Source of the DNA: Lachnospiraceae bacterium
GTDB lineage: Bacteria > Bacillota > Clostridia > Lachnospirales > Lachnospiraceae
Length of the DNA: 47,750 nucleotides
Assembly (NCBI GenBank): GCA_016287675.1
Contig: JAEFAR010000016.1
Location: 1 to 47,750, forward strand
Direction of reading: 5' to 3'
The notes beneath the pieces were generated by a model. It saw nothing but the letters and a program-made list of their open reading frames with translations, was not told where the DNA came from and did no database searches. The position numbers and the translations under genes are program-made. Positions 42,436 through 47,750 of the stretch are shown in pieces (position 1 is the first letter of the stretch; each line of letters starts with the position of its first letter).

Positions 42436-45399
42436 TCAGTCCTCCGCTGTCGGAAGTCCGAATTCCTTACGTTTTTTTGTCAGCTCTTCATCTATGGTTA
42501 TAGCGTAATCAAGTATCGTTTCTCTTGGATCCTCTTTGGCGTTGATCACCTTACGTACCGCGTTTGTAACGTGTCTGCTCAGGTAGTATCCGCCGGCAAC
42601 TTCTCTCATTCCCACCGTTGTTTTTCTCTGTTCCGAGAGAACATCGATAGCATGGGCACTCCAGGAAAGCTGTACAAAAGCATTTACATTGGCTGTCGCA
42701 TAACGTGCGGAACTTCCGAGAAGAGCTTCCATTTCACGTCCGAAACGGACCTGGCTCTCAGAACCTACCCACCATTTCATGAATTCCCAGCCCATGTTCT
42801 TGATCTCCTGATCATCGTTCTGGATCATCATGCAGCACACACCGTCGGAGTGTACCGAGCGATTTAATACAGTGTTTCCGTTCTCGTCCTTTGAAGCCAT
42901 GGCAGGGATCAGCGTGAAGTCCCAGAGTCCTCTGATCTCGGGTGCTGAAACAACCAGTGTGTTGTAGGTTGCATAGTTTGAAATACCGATGGGCATAAGT
43001 CCCGAACGGAAACGGCTGATGAAATCGTATTCCGTGGGTGAACCGTAATCGTTGAACAGTCTCGTGTACATTTCGAAAGCATTTACACCCTGCTCATTGT
43101 TTATCGTAGTGGTCATTGCATCTTTATCGTAAAGGCCTCCGCCCATCTGATAAAGCAGTGTGTAGTAAAGCGAAACATCGGCTGTGGACGAGGAAGCGGC
43201 AGGTATGCCGAATTCCATGTTGTTGCCCTGGATCGTGGGCAGCATTCCGATCACATCATCCCATGTATTGGGTACTTCAAGCCCAAGCTCCTTCAGAACA
43301 TCTTCTCTGTAGAACAAAAGGTTGTAGGTCTGGGTCTCGGGAAGTCCGTAGATCCCTCCGTTAAATCTGTAAGGCTCGTAGGCGCTGGGATAAAACTCTT
43401 CAAGCACCTTATCCAGATCGCTGAATTCCGTCAGATCCACAGCTCCGTTACGGAGTGCGTAGTTTACGGGGAATCCGTTTGCAATGGAAAGAACCACATC
43501 CGGTCCCTGTCCTGCAACAACCGCACCCAAAAGCGCATCTGCGTTAACGATCTCTACATTGACCTTAATCCCGGTCTTGGGAGTGAAGGCATCGTCGATC
43601 ATGGTCTTGATGATGGTACCCTGATCACGTCCTGTGGTCACCCAGATCTTAAGGATCTTGTCCGTCTTATCGTCATAAACATCTCCCACCGCATCATAGT
43701 CTACAATGAAGCTGGCGATAAAAGATCTTACGCCGTGAGCCAACTTTTTAAAGATATTGGTCTTGTCTTTTTCGATCTTGTCTCCTGCGGAAGAAACAAC
43801 AATGTAGTCCACATCCAGTTTGGTCTCGCTCATGGAAAGGATCGCCGTACCCATTGATGTAATGTTGTCTCTGAAGGAGATAAATTCGGATGAGATCTTG
43901 AAAGGCTTTTCAACAAATCTTTCGAGCTGAGTGGCTACCGTTACGGCAGTTCCGATCTTATCCGCTTTCTGTCCCGTGTACTCTACGGTATCATCAATGA
44001 TCTTGTACAGTCTCCTGGATTCGATCTCCATGGCATCGATCACCTCGGGATAGTACTGATCGATGTTGTAATCTCTGTACTTGTCCGGAGTAGCGCCGGT
44101 ATAGATGAGAACTCTTCTGTAGATCTGGTTCAGTCTGTAAACCGAATCCTCAAGTTCCTCAAGGATAGCACCCGCCCTGCCGAGAGTAGCTTCCAGACGG
44201 ATCGTGTGTTTTCCTTTTTCAAGATAGAACCTGTAGGGCTCTCCGTTTTCATCGGAAAGTGTATTTATCTGCCAGTCGTTATCATAATCAAATTCTATGA
44301 TCTTAGCTTCGTCGAAAGGAATGACTCCGTCGATGTAAAGGCTTCGGACTGACACCTGACCTCTGGCGTAGTTCTGACGTCCCTTGACGGTGATGTTGTA
44401 GAATCCGTCTTCCGGTATCGTCACTTCCCACTCTATCCACTGGCTGGAGGTGCTCCAGGGATCGCCTCCGATGTAGTTCAGAATGGTGTTCATTACACTG
44501 TAGGGCTGAGTCGTGGATGATGCTCTGTCATATTTTGCATATAACGAAGCCTCAGAACGTAACGTGGACTCCTCTCCCTGGATCTTTTCTATAATATCTT
44601 TTCCGGAAGCATTGTCCTTTTTTCCGGCATTTTCTTCGCAGTACATTTTGTAATCATGCTTTTCCGCAACGGATACGATCCTGAGCGAAGAGATCGCCAC
44701 AGGTTCATTTACCGCCGCAAGCCCGATGGTCTGCTCGCCTTTTTCAAGCCAGAATTTATAGGGCTCAGTGATGTATCCCATATCATCTCTGAAGTAACCT
44801 GTCTGCCAGTCGAAAACTTCAACCTGAGTGGGACGGATCTCATTTCCCTGATTGTCCACCCTCTTTTCACCGCCGTCAGTCCAGATCCTTGTGAAAAGCA
44901 TGTTTCCGGCATCAGCAAAAGGAAGAGTTCCATTAATGTAGATGCTTCTTTCCACAGCCACTCCTCTGGACTGTGTTGCAAAATAGTCCATCTGAAGATT
45001 GTAAAAACCGCTTTCGGGAATGTTCACCTTCCATGTGACCATGGATTCATTTTCAGTGTAAAGGACGTTCTTTCTTCCCTCAAAGCTGCCCACAAACTTT
45101 ACGCCTTCTCCGGAAACGTAATCACCGAGATCGATCTCTATGCCGTTGCCGGGAAGTCTGGGTTCTGCGTTAACGTCGTGAGAAGCAAGATACTTCGTAT
45201 AGGAATCTTCTCTCTCGGTCCCCTTGACATCTGTGGTCAGGTCATAACCTTCATACTTTTCTTTGTAGTTCTTTTCCTCGCCATGCTTCATGAGAAAAAT
45301 GATCAGGGCAAGAACTGCAACTGCAGCAGCAACGATGATGATCGTCCCGGTCCTCTTCTTAGTTGATAGTTTTTCGGTTGTTTCCGTGTTTTTCCTCAT
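42436..45399 (-). CDS. Membrane-anchored fusion: two lectin-like modules plus family 1 solute-binding protein (SBP-1)
   Basis: About 987 residues. A single helix (about 16-38, preceded by KKR) anchors the protein instead of a lipobox. Two homologous beta-sandwich modules follow (about 75-260 and 290-420); each has a V/W-E/K-V-x-IPE-x-GFYN strand, a RS-IYI(D/N)G strand and a LEKG-x-H/Q-TI strand, as in CBM35/malectin-type domains. A helical linker (about 420-590) and then a family 1 binding protein (about 600-975, with GQGPDVVLSIANGFPVNYAL and YGLPETQTYNLLFYR) complete it. Normal binding proteins are about 420 residues. The ATG at 45399 has only a weak AGGA 12 bases upstream; a TTG at 45456 is possible. 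First gene of the operon. Confidence 0.85.
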   Translation of the reverse strand: MRKNTETTEKLSTKKRTGTIIIVAAAVAVLALIIFLMKHGEEKNYKEKYEGYDLTTDVKGTEREDSYTKYLASHDVNAEPRLPGNGIEIDLGDYVSGEGVKFVGSFEGRKNVLYTENESMVTWKVNIPESGFYNLQMDYFATQSRGVAVERSIYINGTLPFADAGNMLFTRIWTDGGEKRVDNQGNEIRPTQVEVFDWQTGYFRDDMGYITEPYKFWLEKGEQTIGLAAVNEPVAISSLRIVSVAEKHDYKMYCEENAGKKDNASGKDIIEKIQGEESTLRSEASLYAKYDRASSTTQPYSVMNTILNYIGGDPWSTSSQWIEWEVTIPEDGFYNITVKGRQNYARGQVSVRSLYIDGVIPFDEAKIIEFDYDNDWQINTLSDENGEPYRFYLEKGKHTIRLEATLGRAGAILEELEDSVYRLNQIYRRVLIYTGATPDKYRDYNIDQYYPEVIDAMEIESRRLYKIIDDTVEYTGQKADKIGTAVTVATQLERFVEKPFKISSEFISFRDNITSMGTAILSMSETKLDVDYIVVSSAGDKIEKDKTNIFKKLAHGVRSFIASFIVDYDAVGDVYDDKTDKILKIWVTTGRDQGTIIKTMIDDAFTPKTGIKVNVEIVNADALLGAVVAGQGPDVVLSIANGFPVNYALRNGAVDLTEFSDLDKVLEEFYPSAYEPYRFNGGIYGLPETQTYNLLFYREDVLKELGLEVPNTWDDVIGMLPTIQGNNMEFGIPAASSSTADVSLYYTLLYQMGGGLYDKDAMTTTINNEQGVNAFEMYTRLFNDYGSPTEYDFISRFRSGLMPIGISNYATYNTLVVSAPEIRGLWDFTLIPAMASKDENGNTVLNRSVHSDGVCCMMIQNDDQEIKNMGWEFMKWWVGSESQVRFGREMEALLGSSARYATANVNAFVQLSWSAHAIDVLSEQRKTTVGMREVAGGYYLSRHVTNAVRKVINAKEDPRETILDYAITIDEELTKKRKEFGLPTAED

Positions 45400-45478
45400 A
45401 GCGTCTGTCAATCCTGTCTTCTCATTTATCACTATTTTATAATCATAAATAATCAATAATTGCCCGAATATTGCTTTT

Positions 45479-45494
45479 GGTTAATCGGTTAACC
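45479..45494. promoter_or_regulatory. Main operator of the transport operon
   Basis: GGTTAATCGGTTAACC is a near-perfect palindrome with central CG, typical of LacI-family operators. It lies just downstream of the predicted transcript start (about 45497 on the minus strand), where a repressor would block the polymerase. The same core (TTTTGGTTAATCG) recurs before the LacI-type gene. Confidence 0.8.
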
Positions 45495-45503
45495 TATGTT
45501 TGG

Positions 45504-45533
45504 ATTATATACGTACATTGTGCAATTTGTCAA
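45504..45533 (-). promoter_or_regulatory. Promoter of the nine-gene transport operon
   Basis: Minus-strand TTGACA (45533-45528), an 18-bp spacer and TATAAT (45509-45504). Both boxes are consensus. A strong promoter overlain by an operator fits tight sugar induction. Confidence 0.8.
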
Positions 45534-45581
45534 TACGGTTTTTGCACTTGTTGTTTCCTTTGTCCATTATTAACAAATTCA

Positions 45582-45655
45582 AACCGATTTTTTTGTGCAT
45601 GTTGCACAAAAATCGGTTGCGTAAAGTTATTTTTTTAACATTAGGCAACCGATTT
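45582..45655. repeat. Three further copies of AATCGGTT in alternating orientation upstream of the operon promoter
   Basis: The 8-mer AATCGGTT occurs at 45582-45589 (inverted), 45611-45618 (direct) and 45647-45654 (inverted), in addition to the copy in the operator (45483-45490). The second and third form an 11-bp perfect inverted repeat (45610-45620 with 45645-45655), and the first and second form an imperfect one with an inner GTGCA/TGCAC. They look like auxiliary operators for looping, or as alternative hairpins if transcribed. Confidence 0.6.
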
Positions 45656-45673
45656 CATTTTTCATTATTGAGC

Positions 45674-45707
45674 AAAAAAAAGCAACATTTGACCAAGCAA
45701 ATGTTGC
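45674..45707 (-). terminator. Terminator of the LacI-type gene
   Basis: A perfect ten-pair stem (GCAACATTTG at 45682-45691, CAAATGTTGC at 45698-45707). On the minus strand it is followed by eight Ts (45681-45674). It separates the regulator gene from the transport operon. Confidence 0.92.
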
Positions 45708-45733
45708 GATTTTTGATACATCATCATATAAAA

Positions 45734-46774
45734 CTAAATCCTTCTTACGGATTCCCTGGCTATAAAGGTGCACTGTAATACTGTCAGATCGCCCTCTTCC
45801 GGCTGCTTTCCCTCGATCATTGCCACTATTCTTCTGGCAGATCTGAAACCGAGTTCGTAAAGGGGAAGGTCAATGGTTGTCAGCTTCGGATTAAAGTAAT
45901 CCGCGATCTCTCGATTATCATGTCCCACCACCGAAATGTCCTTCGGAATCTCCAGTCCCGCTTCCCTTGCATAGTCGTAAGCTCCGCCGGCCATTTCATC
46001 ATTCAGGCAGTACACGGCAGTGGCTCCCATAGCAACAAACTTCTTCAATCCGTCATAACCGCACTTCCTGTTCCATTTGTCTGCATAGACAAGCTCGGGA
46101 TCAAAGGGGATCCCCGCATCAAAAAGTGCTTTTTGATAGCTTGTGATCCTCTTCTGCGCATGCAGGTTGTCATTGGCGCCCGCAATTACGCCGATCTTTC
46201 TGTGTCCGTTGTCTATCAGATACTTCACGGCATCATAGCTGCAATTGTCATCATCCAGTACATAGACCGGTATCTCCGGATCATCAATGTAGGAATAGAC
46301 CATAACAACCGGAAAATCAAGATCCGGCGGAAGAACGTCTATATTCTTCCTTGCGTGGCAGGCCAGAAAGATCAGTCCGTCAGCTTTCATTGCTCTCATT
46401 TTTGCTACTGCATCCGCCACATCTTTTTTGTATTTGATCTTTTCGTCCATTGAAGTGGCGATCTCCGTGCGCATGTAGTATCTCATATTCTCAATTACCG
46501 CATGGTAGCCCGCTTCGGCGCAATAGTTCATGATGCTTACAATGATCTTCGGAGCGTCAAAAAGTGTGATATCCTCAACTATGATCCCGATAGTCCCGGT
46601 CTTTTTTCCTCTAAGCCCCCGTGCGATCACATTCGGCTGATAGCCCATTTCTCTGATGGTTTCCAGAACCCTTTCCCTGGTCTCCGCACTGGCCTTTGAC
46701 TTGCCGTTTATTATGTTGGACACTGTGGCCGTCGTAACATTACATCTCTCAGCCACATCCTTTAAAGTAAACAT
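45734..46774 (-). CDS. LacI family transcriptional regulator
   Basis: 346 residues. The N-terminal helix-turn-helix and hinge read LKDVAERCNVTTATVSNIINGKSKAS and YQPNVIARGLRGKKTG. The rest is a periplasmic-binding-like sugar sensor with GIIVEDITLFDAPKII, KIGVIAGANDNLHAQKR and VVGHDNREIADYFNPKLTTI. It is probably a repressor of the downstream operon and of itself, since matching operators lie at both promoters. Its ligand should be the transported sugar or a derivative, not identifiable here. Confidence 0.96.
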   Translation of the reverse strand: MFTLKDVAERCNVTTATVSNIINGKSKASAETRERVLETIREMGYQPNVIARGLRGKKTGTIGIIVEDITLFDAPKIIVSIMNYCAEAGYHAVIENMRYYMRTEIATSMDEKIKYKKDVADAVAKMRAMKADGLIFLACHARKNIDVLPPDLDFPVVMVYSYIDDPEIPVYVLDDDNCSYDAVKYLIDNGHRKIGVIAGANDNLHAQKRITSYQKALFDAGIPFDPELVYADKWNRKCGYDGLKKFVAMGATAVYCLNDEMAGGAYDYAREAGLEIPKDISVVGHDNREIADYFNPKLTTIDLPLYELGFRSARRIVAMIEGKQPEEGDLTVLQCTFIARESVRRI

Positions 46775-46820
46775 TTTGAAGCTTCCTTTCGGTTGTAATT
46801 TCGGATTGTATCATGGTTTT

Positions 46821-46835
46821 GGTTAATCGTTAACC
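46821..46835. promoter_or_regulatory. Operator upstream of the LacI-type gene
   Basis: GGTTAATCGTTAACC matches the transport-operon operator except for one missing G in the centre. It lies about 33-47 bases after the predicted start of the regulator transcript, so it fits autorepression. The one-base spacing change may weaken binding. Confidence 0.75.
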
Positions 46836-46874
46836 TTACAGCATTTTAAGGATTTCACACTCAAATATTGAAAA

Positions 46875-46904
46875 ATTATAGCATAGATTAACCAAAAAAA
46901 TCAA
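46875..46904 (-). promoter_or_regulatory. Promoter of the LacI-type gene with an operator half-site in its spacer
   Basis: Minus-strand TTGATT (46904-46899), 18 bp and TATAAT (46880-46875) with an extended TGC before it. The spacer contains GATTAACC (46886-46893), a copy of one operator arm, joined to AAAA as in the full sites. The -35 box lies within the T tract of the upstream terminator. Confidence 0.7.
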
Positions 46905-46933
46905 CCCGAAAATATTGCTAAATCCGGGTTGAT
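46894..46933 (-). terminator. Terminator after purH and the YolD-like gene
   Basis: On the minus strand ATCAACCCG (46933-46925) pairs with CGGGTTGAT (46908-46900), then seven Ts. The T tract overlaps the -35 box of the LacI-type promoter. Confidence 0.85.
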
Positions 46934-46964
46934 CATAATATCTTTTTTGTTAAAAATTGCGCAA

Positions 46965-47384
46965 TTATTCTTCCATGCCGTAAATATGCACGATAGACTC
47001 CAGTGCAACTACTCTTCCGTCTGTAAAATACAGTTTTTTATCATGCTCATCGTATCTCTTGATCCGGCCTTTGATGTCCCTGTAGCTGCCGCCTTCCTTT
47101 TTTTCATCCGCTTCAAAAACGGTTATCTCGACTTCAGGCTGTTCCCTGATCTTAAGCAGAAAAAAGTTTAATATCTCGTCCATCCGGATAAGCCGGTCTT
47201 CCGAGATCTCTGCTCTGTGATCTGTCAGTCTTTCGGTCTCTTCCACGTCATCGTCAAACCCCGTAAGCGCCGCAAAAGGTGCGAACTGAGCCGCTCTGTC
47301 ATATAAAGGCATATGTTTTCTTTCCGCGGACTCATGATGGGGAAGATCGATTATATCCTTATATTTATCGACATTTTCATTCAT
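46965..47384 (-). CDS. YolD-like family protein
   Basis: 139 residues. The N-terminal IIDLPHHESAERKHMPLYDRAAQFAPFAALTGFDD matches YolD-like proteins, which often lie next to SOS Y-family polymerase genes and may act as their regulators or partners. The rest is helix plus a beta tail (IKGRIKRYDEHDKKLYFTDG). No polymerase gene is next to it here. The ATG is one base after the purH stop and has no ribosome site, so translation is probably coupled to purH. Confidence 0.85.
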   Translation of the reverse strand: MNENVDKYKDIIDLPHHESAERKHMPLYDRAAQFAPFAALTGFDDDVEETERLTDHRAEISEDRLIRMDEILNFFLLKIREQPEVEITVFEADEKKEGGSYRDIKGRIKRYDEHDKKLYFTDGRVVALESIVHIYGMEE

Positions 47385-47385
47385 T

Positions 47386-47750
47386 TTAGTGATGGAAAAG
47401 CCTGATACCTGTGAAGCACATTGTCATGTTGTGATCGTTGCATGCCTGAATGACATTGTCGTCACGTACCGATCCGCCGGGTTCTGCGATGTAGCAGACA
47501 CCGGATTTATATGCTCTCTCGATGTTGTCTCCGAAGGGGAAGAAAGCGTCCGATCCCAGGGATACACCGGTATTCTTTTTGATCCAGGCCTTTTTCTCCT
47601 CTCTTGTGAATTCTGCAGGTCTCTCCTTGAAGATGTTCTGCCATTTTCCGTCTGCAAGTACATCTTCGCACTCGTCGCCGATGTAAAGATCGATGGCATT
47701 GTCTCTGTCAGCTCTTCCGATGTCGTCCCTGAACTTGAGACCAAGTACCT
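47386..47750 (-). CDS. purH: AICAR transformylase (PurH C-terminal part), partial
   Basis: The last 121 codons of a gene that continues past the window's right end. The translation has FRDDIGRADRDNAIDLYIGD, SLGSDAFFPFGDNIERAY, the signature EPGGSVRDDNVI and the closing FTGIRLFHH, all typical of the formyltransferase domain that formylates AICAR in purine synthesis. Whether the gene is fused to IMP cyclohydrolase or is the stand-alone form common in Clostridia cannot be seen. The reading frame is not a multiple of three to the edge, as expected for a cut gene. Confidence 0.93.
   Translation of the reverse strand, partial: VLGLKFRDDIGRADRDNAIDLYIGDECEDVLADGKWQNIFKERPAEFTREEKKAWIKKNTGVSLGSDAFFPFGDNIERAYKSGVCYIAEPGGSVRDDNVIQACNDHNMTMCFTGIRLFHH

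Overview
The window looks like a piece of a chromosome from a Clostridia member, most likely Lachnospiraceae (a fibre-degrading gut or rumen relative of Butyrivibrio or Roseburia). Evidence: strong AGGAGG-type ribosome sites, TTGACA/TATAAT promoters, a Rex regulator, secreted xylanolytic enzymes with Pro/Thr linkers, and a stand-alone-type AICAR transformylase C-terminus. Genus is inference. No tRNA, rRNA, CRISPR array or insertion sequence was seen.

Left end (1-4600): a minus-strand operon with a nuclease-helicase fusion (DUF2075/Schlafen-3-like), a MazG-like nucleotide pyrophosphohydrolase and a zinc-ribbon membrane protein. A divergently placed Rpn/PD-(D/E)XK-family gene with a 21-bp heptad repeat follows. 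This part looks accessory and possibly defence-related.

Housekeeping block (4613-24400): a long, tightly coupled minus-strand run. In transcription order it holds an arylsulfotransferase-like protein, topB, a hexapeptide-repeat protein, an S1-domain protein, a 598-residue unknown, rex, nnr, alr, an 84-residue unknown and an Rsm22-type methyltransferase. Upstream lie mgtC and then pyrE, which overlaps a heparinase-like gene that in turn overlaps an esterase gene. glyA is on the plus strand and converges with an ABC-F gene through a shared terminator.

Xylan region (24400-31300): a GH10 xylanase lipoprotein, a GNAT acetyltransferase, a surface protein with three repeats of about 130 residues, and a cytoplasmic GH8 exo-oligoxylanase followed by a GH43 xylosidase. 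Xylan would be cut outside the cell and the oligosaccharides finished inside.

Transport region (31351-46774): nine minus-strand genes appear to form one operon. They encode a membrane-anchored binding protein fused to two lectin-like modules, two permeases, an NHL-type protein, a YIP1 membrane protein, a DUF5696 protein, two more permeases and a second binding lipoprotein. An AraC-type gene follows and a LacI-type gene precedes. Both the operon and the LacI gene carry near-identical operators beside consensus promoters. No ABC ATPase is encoded here. This double-transporter locus is the best candidate for an undescribed system.

Right end (46965-47750): a YolD-like gene directly follows the 3' end of purH, which runs off the window.
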